A stretch of 64,000 nt of DNA from an uncultured Sanguibacteroides sp. Lineage in GTDB: Bacteria; Bacteroidota; Bacteroidia; Bacteroidales; Marinifilaceae. The stretch covers positions 133,451 through 197,450 of the forward strand of contig NZ_UQRQ01000004.1 in assembly GCF_900543425.1 (NCBI RefSeq), in the 5' to 3' direction. Position numbers and translations under genes: made by a program. Under the pieces are notes generated by a model. It was given only the letters and a program-made list of their open reading frames with translations, did not search any database and was not told the origin of the DNA. Below, in pieces: positions 44,598-52,936 of the stretch; position 1 is the first letter of the stretch, and each line of letters begins with the position of its first letter.

Positions 44598-47500
44598 TTA
44601 TTTACGTTGTACCCATTTGACTGCATCGGCAGTCACGAGCTGAATAAATGAATAACGACGATATCTCTCTGATGTCATAGGATGATTTACTCCCCGGTCG
44701 TCCAACACGATGCGGGATTCTCCGGCCGGCAGGGTAAATTTGCCCAACGATACCCAGGCTTCTTCTTCCGTCAAGAATTCTGGGCTCAATGTGAAATCTC
44801 CTTCTGGAACTTCGAAGATAATTTCCTCTTTTCCTTTTGGAGTGTAGACGGTATAGTAACTTTTCATTCCCGGGTAATCGGTTGCATATACCTTGCTTCC
44901 ATACGTGACAATATGAGGCCGATAGATAAATATCTCGTATTTTCCAGCTTCCGGAAGGTTGGCAGTCCATTCGGCCTTGAATTGGCCGGTACCGACTTCT
45001 TTTACAAAAGCGCTACGGATACGTTCGCCGTATAGTTCTGTTGCTAATAAAGGATTCCACGCATCAGCTTTAAGGTTTTGCGAGTTGACGTATTCTTGAT
45101 CGCCCTCGTTTTTGATCAGATCGGTTAATCGTTTTCGGTTGTTTGCGGAATCGATCAACTGGAAATTCTCGTCCTCGTTGTCAACGATGATCTCTCCCGG
45201 TGGATAGAATTCATTTCTATCGATCGGTGAGACTCCTTCTTTCGGTGCGGGACCTGACAAAGGAAACTCTCCCGGTCGGAATAAAATGTTTTCATTCGGT
45301 ATATTGCCCGAAAAATTGGTAGTCAATTCTAAACGATATTCGACGTTTTCATGAATGACGATTCGTTTATATTCTCCGGGTTTGATCAGGTAATTTCGGC
45401 AGTATCCGGTTATTGAACCGTACATATTGGTTATAAGGAGTGAAACGATACCGTCCGTTTCACTGATATTGCCCACCTTGAAATCGATGATCCGTGTCTT
45501 CTCCGTTGTTTTATGGGAGAGGTCTTTTATCAATAACAGAGGTATCTGGCGACTCGTGTACCATTCGTCCATGTAAGGTTTGATGTTCTGCCCGAAACGC
45601 TGCTCGAATTCCTCGATGAACGAGTCGAAGTTGGTTTCTTGAAAACGGGTACGCTCGTTAAATTCATGCATAAAACGGTTTAAGGAGTCCCAGGTGGTGA
45701 TTGTCGAGAGATAGCCTAATAAATGCGAAACTTTTAAAGGAATGATGGCGCTTTGTTGCCTGCTATGCCCTTCTGCGATAATTCCTTTCAGTCCTTTTTC
45801 CGCAAAATGATTTAGCATTTTCGGGTTCACTTCATTTTCAGGCTCTTTCGGGTTTATCATATGTTTGAATATCAATTCTATACCCTGGTACGAATCGGAC
45901 GTGAGGCTACTATTGTAATTCAAGAAAATGTTTTTTATTCCTATCCTACCAAGAAAAGCGGGCATTTGGCGGTACAGGATGTGTTCCTCCACGCTCTCGT
46001 CTTGATTAGGATCTCCGGAAAGAATACCGGGATGGCTTGATAGGTCTCCGCATAATCGTTCCCTGAAAAGTGCCATTTCCGGTTGAATGTTATCGCTAAA
46101 CGAATTGTTATCGCTAAACGAAGTTTTGTTGGTCCAAAAATAGAAGGAGGAAGGAACCTCGATCAGTTTAAAATATTTAAAGGGGTAGGGAATGGGAGTA
46201 TTGTATTCGATCTCATTTTTACATTTATAAAATATCTCTTTTAAATTTTTCTCCCGGTCCGGGTTATCTTTTTTCAAGGCTTCCCATTCATCGAAATATT
46301 TCATATAGAAACTATTTCCCGGATAAGTGTAAAACTCGACGGTAAGGGAATCGACGGTGACCGCCCTTTTCTCGTAATTGCCGATACAGAGGGTTAACCC
46401 GGTCAGGTTTTGCAAATTGTTGAACGTGACGTTATCTCCCTCTTTCGTCGGTTCGCCTTGAGATAAAACGGCCATCTTTCCCGGGTTTTTGACATGGAGG
46501 GTATAATCCGTGAAGTCGGTCTCCTTGGATGCCTGTAACTCGACAGGGGGAACCGCTGTCGGATACCACATCAATTGCGGCAGAAGCAAGGTGTATTTAT
46601 CCGATACAAAAGCCGTGCGTTTGCCGTAGTTTTCACCCTTCCTCCAATTGTGGGGAGAGAAGAATTTGTTGTCGGGGATGTTTACCTGGTAAATATCCTC
46701 GTCGATCGTTCCCCCGTACGTGATCTCTATCTCGATATTTTCCCCGGGAGCCAAGGAACGCTCGATAACGATTACCTGTTGATCCCTGTGAAAGGGAAGG
46801 TTTTGTCCCCCGGATTCGATCTTGTCGATCTTTAATCCCGGGTTTAAAAAAAGCAGAAGCTGCTCCATTGTTGTTTTTTTCCGGTTTTGGACCTTCATCC
46901 GGCTTGTTGCCGAGAATTTATTTCCCCCGGGTCGATAGGTGATATCGTGCTCGCTCACGCGTGCCTTGGGGTATTCATCGTATTTCACGAAGGTTTCGCG
47001 ATACCCGATCCTGTTTTTCAAGCGGCTTTGGAAGTTGGTAACATATATAACGCCGAGCCCCACGGCAAGTACGAAACACAAGAAAGCCGGAATGGTTAAA
47101 TAACGTTTTTTACCGGGGGTACCGGGTTGTCTTTTCGTGAAGGGAACGGCAAAATAGAGCAGGCTTATTCCCAATAACAGGATAGCGCCTCGCTGGAGCA
47201 GGTAATTCTCTATATATATGAACCCGACTAAGGTGGAAAAAGAGTTCGGAAGCGAACTTCCCCGGAAATCGAATATCCCGTGAAGTGGTGTTGTCAGGTA
47301 AGTGTACGCGAAATAGAGAAAAGCTACCAGAATAACCCAACTGATAAAAAGATGTTTGACCAACCTGTTTACAAGCAAAGATAGCCCGATGATAAAAACA
47401 AGCGAGGGCAACACGTAAGTGAGTAGATAAAAAAGATTTACCCACAAGCTAACGGGAGAATCCGGTATTAATATTCCCGTGGACATCAAGATAATTACAA

Positions 47501-47870
47501 AGATGGCATCTATCGTGAGGAACGGGATAAGAATACCCAAAAATTCCCCGAGAAAGGATTGACCGTTATCGATGGGCCGTGCTGAAAGCACTTCCCGGGT
47601 TTCGGCTTTTTTCCGCTTCCTATGGATGTCGCAGACGATAAAAGCGACAATTATCAATTGGAACAGGCTCAAAAAGTAATATCCGTATAAAGGAAAGGAA
47701 GACGCAAATATAAATTTATGCCATGGAATATATTCATACTCAATGATGTCCATGAGGGTGTCACCTAATATATACCCTAATGTCCCGAAGACAAAGAGGT
47801 AAAATAACCAGTTTCTTTTTACTAACTTGCTCTCGTAAGTTATAGCTGTTTTTAGAGCTGTCATTTCCAT
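44598..47870 (-). CDS. ABC-2-like permease / inactive M1-like / golvesin-C-like fusion protein, paralogue 4 (tandem copy)
   Basis: About 1,090 residues from the ATG at 47870, chosen because it matches paralogue 3 (both begin MEM) and because the promoter element at 47908 lies inside the longer frame that opens at 47939. Domain order is as in its paralogues: permease-like helices (IHRKRKKAETREVLSARPI), M1-like region without HExxH (WYPTAVPPVEL; RFGQNIKPYMDEWYTSRQIP), golvesin-C-like end (AWVSLGKFTLPAGESRIVLDDRG; TADAVKWVQRK). A short in-frame repeat of SFSDN occurs in the middle (TSFSDNNSFSDNIQPEM), an insertion not seen in the other copies. It lies about 290 bases downstream of cbiB on the same strand. 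Confidence 0.75.
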   Translation of the reverse strand: MEMTALKTAITYESKLVKRNWLFYLFVFGTLGYILGDTLMDIIEYEYIPWHKFIFASSFPLYGYYFLSLFQLIIVAFIVCDIHRKRKKAETREVLSARPIDNGQSFLGEFLGILIPFLTIDAIFVIILMSTGILIPDSPVSLWVNLFYLLTYVLPSLVFIIGLSLLVNRLVKHLFISWVILVAFLYFAYTYLTTPLHGIFDFRGSSLPNSFSTLVGFIYIENYLLQRGAILLLGISLLYFAVPFTKRQPGTPGKKRYLTIPAFLCFVLAVGLGVIYVTNFQSRLKNRIGYRETFVKYDEYPKARVSEHDITYRPGGNKFSATSRMKVQNRKKTTMEQLLLFLNPGLKIDKIESGGQNLPFHRDQQVIVIERSLAPGENIEIEITYGGTIDEDIYQVNIPDNKFFSPHNWRKGENYGKRTAFVSDKYTLLLPQLMWYPTAVPPVELQASKETDFTDYTLHVKNPGKMAVLSQGEPTKEGDNVTFNNLQNLTGLTLCIGNYEKRAVTVDSLTVEFYTYPGNSFYMKYFDEWEALKKDNPDREKNLKEIFYKCKNEIEYNTPIPYPFKYFKLIEVPSSFYFWTNKTSFSDNNSFSDNIQPEMALFRERLCGDLSSHPGILSGDPNQDESVEEHILYRQMPAFLGRIGIKNIFLNYNSSLTSDSYQGIELIFKHMINPKEPENEVNPKMLNHFAEKGLKGIIAEGHSRQQSAIIPLKVSHLLGYLSTITTWDSLNRFMHEFNERTRFQETNFDSFIEEFEQRFGQNIKPYMDEWYTSRQIPLLLIKDLSHKTTEKTRIIDFKVGNISETDGIVSLLITNMYGSITGYCRNYLIKPGEYKRIVIHENVEYRLELTTNFSGNIPNENILFRPGEFPLSGPAPKEGVSPIDRNEFYPPGEIIVDNEDENFQLIDSANNRKRLTDLIKNEGDQEYVNSQNLKADAWNPLLATELYGERIRSAFVKEVGTGQFKAEWTANLPEAGKYEIFIYRPHIVTYGSKVYATDYPGMKSYYTVYTPKGKEEIIFEVPEGDFTLSPEFLTEEEAWVSLGKFTLPAGESRIVLDDRGVNHPMTSERYRRYSFIQLVTADAVKWVQRK

Positions 47871-48061
47871 GATTGCAGTTTTTTTGTAATTTATTTTTAG
47901 TACAAGCCAAAGATATAAATAAAAAATAGTATTTAGCAATATATAGTATTGTTAAAAAAGGAAGATTTCTCGGGTATAAAAATTTCGGAAGAGGATAAGG
48001 AATATTAATTTTCGAATATTTTATTTGTATGGAATGACTTAAGCATTCAAAAATGGATTAT
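47871..48061 (-). repeat. Duplicated upstream region of paralogue 4
   Basis: Counterpart of 44179-44370. The similarity fades at about 48061, just past AAAAATGGATTA, which marks one edge of the tandem duplication. The remaining bases up to cbiB (48160) hold no clear feature. Confidence 0.85.
47908..47915 (-). promoter_or_regulatory. -7 promoter element of paralogue 4
   Basis: TATCTTTG on the minus strand with TTG 21 bases upstream, as for paralogue 3; it ends 37 bases before the ATG at 47870. Confidence 0.7.
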
Positions 48062-48159
48062 TTTCCGGAAATGAAAAGCAGTATAGGGAGAAATTTATTT
48101 TTTCTATATATTGTAAATAACAGAAGCGAAAAGGCTTTTGCCGTATTTCTAATCGGGAA

Positions 48160-49104
48160 TCATACCGTATATACGAATAGGATGTAAAAGATAGAGATTA
48201 TCAAGAGTGTAAAGAGACAAACTTTTTGGTTGATTCGGGCAGCACGACGAAAGTCCGTGCGGGAGAGTTCCCGGTCGTTGGTCCCGATATATGGCTTATC
48301 GACAAGTATACCGTGGTAGATATTGGGACCTCCGAATCGACAGTCTAAACTTCCGGCCATGGCAGATTCCGGGTATCCGGAATTAGGGCTGGCGTGCTGT
48401 CGGGCATATTTCCGGATAAAAATGAAAATTCCTTTTCGGTAACCTGCAAGGGCAATGAGTAGGGCTGTCAGACGGGCGGGAAGATAGTTGGCAATGTCGT
48501 CAAGGCGGGCTGAACAACATCCGAAATCTTTGTATTTGGGATCTTTGTAACCGATCATCGAATCGAGAGTATTGATCATTTTATAAGCCATCATGGCCGG
48601 AAATCCGCCGAGAGCATAAAAGAAAAGCGGAGCGACCACTCCGTCACTCAGGTTTTCGGCCATAGTCTCCAGAACTGCCGTGTATATTTTTTGGGGGGGA
48701 AGTTGAGATGTATCTCGTCCAACAATCCAGGAGAGACGTTTGCGTCCGGCCTCTACTCCTTTTTTTTCCAACGTGTCTATGACCTCTCGTCCCTCTTGAA
48801 TCAGGCTATGGTTAGCTAATCCGTAAAAGACAGAAACGGAAGCGACGATGTAATAGGCGATAGGAGAGATTTTCCAGGCCAAGATCGAAATTCCTATATC
48901 GATCCCCCATATAAAAAGCGGGAGGAGCAAAGCTACTAAACATCCCTTTGTTTTTCGATATCTTCCTCGATTCAAATGACGCTCGCACCAACCGATTAAG
49001 TTTCCGAAAGCCACGATGGGATGAGGGAGTTTACGGGGATCTCCGAAAAGCAGATCCAGGATATAACCGATGATCAAGGGAAGCAAAACGGGTAGAAGGG
49101 ACAT
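48160..49104 (-). CDS. cbiB: Adenosylcobinamide-phosphate synthase
   Basis: Integral membrane enzyme of 314 residues that attaches aminopropanol (phosphate) to adenosylcobyric acid to give adenosylcobinamide (phosphate). It shows the family features GYILDLLFGDPRKLPHPIVAFG near the N-terminus, ETMAENLSDGVVAPLFFYALGG and DSMIGYKDPKYKDFG in the middle, and several membrane helices. It ends the riboswitch-headed operon PepSY-cobC-pduO-cobQ-cobD-cbiB, 11 bases after the aminotransferase-like gene whose product makes its substrate. Confidence 0.94.
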   Translation of the reverse strand: MSLLPVLLPLIIGYILDLLFGDPRKLPHPIVAFGNLIGWCERHLNRGRYRKTKGCLVALLLPLFIWGIDIGISILAWKISPIAYYIVASVSVFYGLANHSLIQEGREVIDTLEKKGVEAGRKRLSWIVGRDTSQLPPQKIYTAVLETMAENLSDGVVAPLFFYALGGFPAMMAYKMINTLDSMIGYKDPKYKDFGCCSARLDDIANYLPARLTALLIALAGYRKGIFIFIRKYARQHASPNSGYPESAMAGSLDCRFGGPNIYHGILVDKPYIGTNDRELSRTDFRRAARINQKVCLFTLLIISIFYILFVYTV

Positions 49105-49115
49105 GGTTGAAAGAT

Positions 49116-50183
49116 TTAATACGGTTTTATTTTGATTTGAGATCCTTCGTTGGTTCCAAGCTCTTGTAATGCTTTTATCAAAAGGTCGTTTTTAAAATCG
49201 GTCAGGGTATTTACCCGGAAGTAATGTTCGTTTAGTCCTCGGAAGTTGGAGGCATCCCGAATCAACAGTCCGTATTTTTCTATGAGGGTATGTTTTAAAT
49301 CCGTTGAATTCCAGTCTGTTTCGACTAAGAAGAAAGAGGTTGCGGAGGGTTGTGGACGAAATCCCGGAATCTTTTGCAAGGCTGTCATGAATGTTTGTTT
49401 TCTATACAACAAATGTTGTGTATCGGGAAGTAATTTTTCTCCCTGCGTCAAGAGGTATTTTCCGACTTCAATGGCAAGAGCGTTTATACTCCAGGGTTGT
49501 TTGAACTTTTTGATACGGGAGATCAGTTGCTTGTTTCCTAACAGATAACCTAACCGGAGTCCCGGAATGGCAAAATTCTTGGTCATGGAGTGAATCACCA
49601 ATAGATTCGGGTATTGTTCCAGCAAAGTTTCTGCCGGGCGGGCGGACGGGGCAAAATCTATGAAAGATTCATCCACCACAAGTGTCATTTGGGGATGACG
49701 CCGGAGTAAGTTCCGGATCTGGTCGAGTTCCCATATGCGTCCGTCCGGATTGTTCGGATTACAGATGAACATGAGTTCCGGTTCGGGGCAAACTTCTTCC
49801 ATTTTTTCCGGGGTACTCTCCCATTCGGAGAAAAGGATAAAGGAGAGCCGGTGTTTGTATAACGAACAGGCATCTTCATATTCTGTGAAAGAGGGAATCG
49901 GCAAACAGGTCCTGACTCCTGCAAAAGCGTGAGCAATCAGGTAGAAAAGTTCAGTTGCTCCGTTACCTGCAATTACATTTTCGGATGAAATTCCATGATG
50001 TCGGGCGACAACTTCTACAAAAGACCCTGCGTCGGGCTCCGGATAATGGAGTACCTTATCCATTTGTTGCAAGATCACCGATTGTAACAGGTCGGTATTT
50101 GTTTCGTACCAAACGTTAGTAGAGAAATTCGCTTTGATCTCTCCGGTAATTTTGTATATATCATCACCATGTCCCTGTATCAT
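49116..50183 (-). CDS. cobD: L-threonine-O-3-phosphate decarboxylase, CobD type
   Basis: PLP enzyme of 355 residues in fold type I that makes (R)-1-amino-2-propanol phosphate for the nucleotide loop linker. The N-terminal HGDDIYK and NFSTNVWYETN match CobD. FICNPNNPDGRI, DESFIDFAPSA and the Schiff-base lysine in HSMTKNFAIPGLRLGYL identify an aminotransferase-like enzyme, and the C-terminal FRVNTLTD has the carboxylate-binding Arg. Histidinol-phosphate aminotransferase is the main alternative, but the position between cobQ (4-base overlap) and cbiB decides. Confidence 0.88.
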   Translation of the reverse strand: MIQGHGDDIYKITGEIKANFSTNVWYETNTDLLQSVILQQMDKVLHYPEPDAGSFVEVVARHHGISSENVIAGNGATELFYLIAHAFAGVRTCLPIPSFTEYEDACSLYKHRLSFILFSEWESTPEKMEEVCPEPELMFICNPNNPDGRIWELDQIRNLLRRHPQMTLVVDESFIDFAPSARPAETLLEQYPNLLVIHSMTKNFAIPGLRLGYLLGNKQLISRIKKFKQPWSINALAIEVGKYLLTQGEKLLPDTQHLLYRKQTFMTALQKIPGFRPQPSATSFFLVETDWNSTDLKHTLIEKYGLLIRDASNFRGLNEHYFRVNTLTDFKNDLLIKALQELGTNEGSQIKIKPY

Positions 50184-51661
50184 CGTTCGTCTGTTTTTAA
50201 AGTGGAATAGATATAATCTAAATCGACGGCAGCTCTCACGTGATCGGCCAATAAATCGTATTGCCTGTTTTTATAAGCGGCATAATCGAATTCGGATGGA
50301 GCCATCGGGGTTAATCCTTTTGCTAATTCGTTTAAAACGATACTGTTGTCTAATATCCCGTGTAGATAACTTCCCCAACATTTATCGTTGAGAAGGTATC
50401 CGTCTTCTCGTCCGTCACTCAATTTATTTAAGGGCGATGCCGGAGAATCGTTCAGAAGGGTCGTTTCTCCCATGTGTATCTCGTAGCCTTCGCAAGTGTT
50501 TTCGTGTCCGTTGAATCGAAATTTGCACTGGCGGGTAATTTTTTCCGATTCCAGCACGGTGACCGTCGGAAAAATACTTAGTCCGGGAATAGCGTCAATC
50601 TCTCCTTCTATGTGGTATGGGTCTTCTATTCTGGCTCCTAACATTTGATATCCTCCGCATATTCCGATGATTTTTTTCCCCGATTTGTGGGCCTGAAGTA
50701 TGGCGTCGGCGATTCCGTTCGAGCGAATATCCTGTAAGTCGGCTATGGTGTTTTTGGAACCCGGAAGGATAATGATGTCGGCCTTTTCGATTTCCCGGAT
50801 ATTATTCGTGTAATAGGCATGAAATCTTGGGTCTTGTTCCAGTACGTTGAAATCCGTGAAGTTGGACAATCGTTTCAGCAGGATAATCGCCACGTTGATT
50901 TTTCCTTCTGTTGCCCGGTTGTTTTTATTCTCGAGTGCCACGGAATCCTCTTCCTCTATATGGATGTTCCGGAAATAGGGAATAACTCCTACCACGGGAA
51001 TATCGGTTAAATCGCGGATGATTTTTCGTCCTTCGTCAAAGAGAGAGACATCTCCCCTGAACTTATTGATAATAATGCCTTTTATCTGACGTTTCTCCTC
51101 TTCGCCGAGTAAGGCGATGGAACCGTATACCGAAGCAAATACGCCTCCCCGGTCGATGTCGGCCACAAGATAGGTTGCGGCTTCCGTGCGAACAGCCATA
51201 CGCATATTGGTAATGTCCCGGTTCTTTAAATTTAGTTCGGATATGCTTCCCGCTCCTTCCAGCACGATGGGATTGTATTGACGGGATAGACGTTCATAAG
51301 CCGCGTAGGCCTGGTTGAAAAGTTCTGCTTTATTGTTAGCCAGGAAATAATCTTTGGCCGACATGTTGCCGATCGGTTTCCCGTTTAAGACCACCTGTGA
51401 ACTTTGTTCGTTTGTCGGCTTTAGCAACACGGGATTCATATCACTTTGTGGTGGTATCATACAGGCTTCCGCCTGCACGGCTTGCGCTCGTCCGATCTCT
51501 AATCCATCCGGTGTGGAATAGGAGTTGAGAGACATGTTTTGAGCTTTAAACGGGGCCGGATGGTAGCCGTCTTGTTTAAAAATGCGGCAAAAAGCGGCAT
51601 TCACGATGCTTTTTCCTGCATCGGAGCAGGTACCGACGAACATGATGGGTTTTAACCGCAT
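50180..51661 (-). CDS. cobQ: Cobyric acid synthase
   Basis: Amidates the b, d, e and g side chains of adenosylcobyrinic acid a,c-diamide (CbiP in the anaerobic route). At 493 residues it has usual length. The N-terminal domain begins MRLKPIMFVGTCSDAGKS (P-loop variant) and has KAQNMSLNSY; the glutamine amidotransferase domain contains the nucleophile in IGICGGYQMLG and GYEIHMGET. It overlaps cobD by 4 bases. Confidence 0.95.
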   Translation of the reverse strand: MRLKPIMFVGTCSDAGKSIVNAAFCRIFKQDGYHPAPFKAQNMSLNSYSTPDGLEIGRAQAVQAEACMIPPQSDMNPVLLKPTNEQSSQVVLNGKPIGNMSAKDYFLANNKAELFNQAYAAYERLSRQYNPIVLEGAGSISELNLKNRDITNMRMAVRTEAATYLVADIDRGGVFASVYGSIALLGEEEKRQIKGIIINKFRGDVSLFDEGRKIIRDLTDIPVVGVIPYFRNIHIEEEDSVALENKNNRATEGKINVAIILLKRLSNFTDFNVLEQDPRFHAYYTNNIREIEKADIIILPGSKNTIADLQDIRSNGIADAILQAHKSGKKIIGICGGYQMLGARIEDPYHIEGEIDAIPGLSIFPTVTVLESEKITRQCKFRFNGHENTCEGYEIHMGETTLLNDSPASPLNKLSDGREDGYLLNDKCWGSYLHGILDNSIVLNELAKGLTPMAPSEFDYAAYKNRQYDLLADHVRAAVDLDYIYSTLKTDER

Positions 51662-51766
51662 AAATAGAAAATTTTAAATTTCACTTACCAACCTAATGCG
51701 TTGCAAATATAACGCAGAGCAAGTTTATTTTAGTGTTTATATTATGAATTTTTCAAATATTGTCGT

Positions 51767-52336
51767 CTAAGATTTTTTCTTGTATAGAAAGGATTGCCAA
51801 CGTTCTTCTTCCGTTCCTTGTAAATCCATTTCATAGCGGGCCAGCGTGAAGAGAAGGTCCGACAAACGATTGATAAACCGTAGAATAACCGGAGTGATCT
51901 CCTCTTTTTTGTTTAACGTCCATAGTCGTCTTTCAGCTCGTCGGGCGATGGTTCTCGCCATATGGCAATGAGCGGAAATGAGGGTTCCTCCCGGGAGGAT
52001 AAAATGTGTGGAGGGATGTTGAATCGCCGCTTGCCATCGGTCTATTTCCCGCTCGCAGAAAGTATCCAAATCTTCAGGAAGCGGATTCGGATTTTGAGGA
52101 CGTAAAGCGATAGGCGTTGCCACGTGTGACATGACGACCATGAGGGATTTTTGAATGAAATAGAGCATCTCTTGCCACTCATGTCCTTCTCCGATTTGGG
52201 CACGGATAAGTCCGATATAGGAGTTCAATTCGTCTAAAGCTCCGTTCGCCTCGATACGGGGATCGTCCTTGTCAACTCGTTTTCCCCCGTGTATTCCTGT
52301 TTTTCCTTTATCTCCTCCTTTGGTGTATATTTTCAT
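51767..52336 (-). CDS. ATP:cob(I)alamin adenosyltransferase, PduO type
   Basis: Transfers the adenosyl group of ATP to cob(I)alamin or a cobinamide/cobyrinate precursor. It has 189 residues, with the N-terminal YTKGGDKGKTGIHGGKRVDK phosphate loop, EANGALDELNSYIGL, and the ATP-binding RTIARRAERR helix followed by RFINRLSDLLFTLAR. It is the PduO family, not the CobA/CobO (BtuR) family. It lies in the cobalamin operon between cobC and cobQ, so it probably works in de novo synthesis as well as salvage. Confidence 0.94.
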   Translation of the reverse strand: MKIYTKGGDKGKTGIHGGKRVDKDDPRIEANGALDELNSYIGLIRAQIGEGHEWQEMLYFIQKSLMVVMSHVATPIALRPQNPNPLPEDLDTFCEREIDRWQAAIQHPSTHFILPGGTLISAHCHMARTIARRAERRLWTLNKKEEITPVILRFINRLSDLLFTLARYEMDLQGTEEERWQSFLYKKKS

Positions 52337-52362
52337 ATTTATAGTATCAATGGGTTATGTGT

Positions 52363-52881
52363 TTATACAATCTGAAATGAAATGCAGGCCGTGTTTTCCA
52401 TAATTGGCAATTCGGTCATCTCCATGGCTTCTTTGCCTTGAAGGTAAGTGACAATGGCCCGGTTAAAGGCTCCATGGCCCACGGCTACGATTCGCTTCCC
52501 CTCGTGATACGTCTTTAAATAACGAATAAAAGCGGCAGCCCGGTTAAACAATTCCTCCACGGATTCGACACTATCCGGCAGATCGGCCCAATTTACATCG
52601 TCCAATTGCTGTCCCGTGTATACGCCCCAATCCATCTCCCGGAGCAAAGGGGTTGCTTCGGGTTCTAATCCGTGTAAGGAGGCTACAGCCCTGGCTGTCT
52701 CCCGGCTTCTTGCCAGATCGCTGCATATCACAGCATCTATTCGTTTATTTTTCAATTTTTCGGCTAACTCTTCTGCCTGTTTTATACCTAACGGAGAGAG
52801 TGTGCCAGGAAGTTGTCCTTGTAAAATATGTTGTTGATTCTCCAGCGTTTCCCCGTGACGGGTAAGAATGAGTTCTATCAT
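52363..52881 (-). CDS. cobC: Alpha-ribazole-5'-phosphate phosphatase (histidine phosphatase family)
   Basis: Removes the 5' phosphate from alpha-ribazole phosphate or adenosylcobalamin phosphate at the end of nucleotide loop assembly. It has 172 residues from the ATG at 52881 (MIELILTRHGET); 14 extra residues from an upstream ATG do not look like family sequence. Catalytic His is in TRHGE, with SDLARSRETA, EMDWG and the second His in VGHGAFNRA. The phosphoglycerate-mutase-like fold is broad, so specificity rests on the operon. Confidence 0.85.
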   Translation of the reverse strand: MIELILTRHGETLENQQHILQGQLPGTLSPLGIKQAEELAEKLKNKRIDAVICSDLARSRETARAVASLHGLEPEATPLLREMDWGVYTGQQLDDVNWADLPDSVESVEELFNRAAAFIRYLKTYHEGKRIVAVGHGAFNRAIVTYLQGKEAMEMTELPIMENTACISFQIV

Positions 52882-52936
52882 AGTATCTCTTCTTTGATTC
52901 TTTCCCGCGAAGGTAATAAACAAATTTCAGTTTTCG

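Noticed and set aside
47871..47939. 23-residue N-terminal extension of paralogue 4
   Set aside because: The corresponding bases in front of paralogue 3 are not in frame, and the -7 element lies within it; the upstream DNA is a duplicated promoter region.
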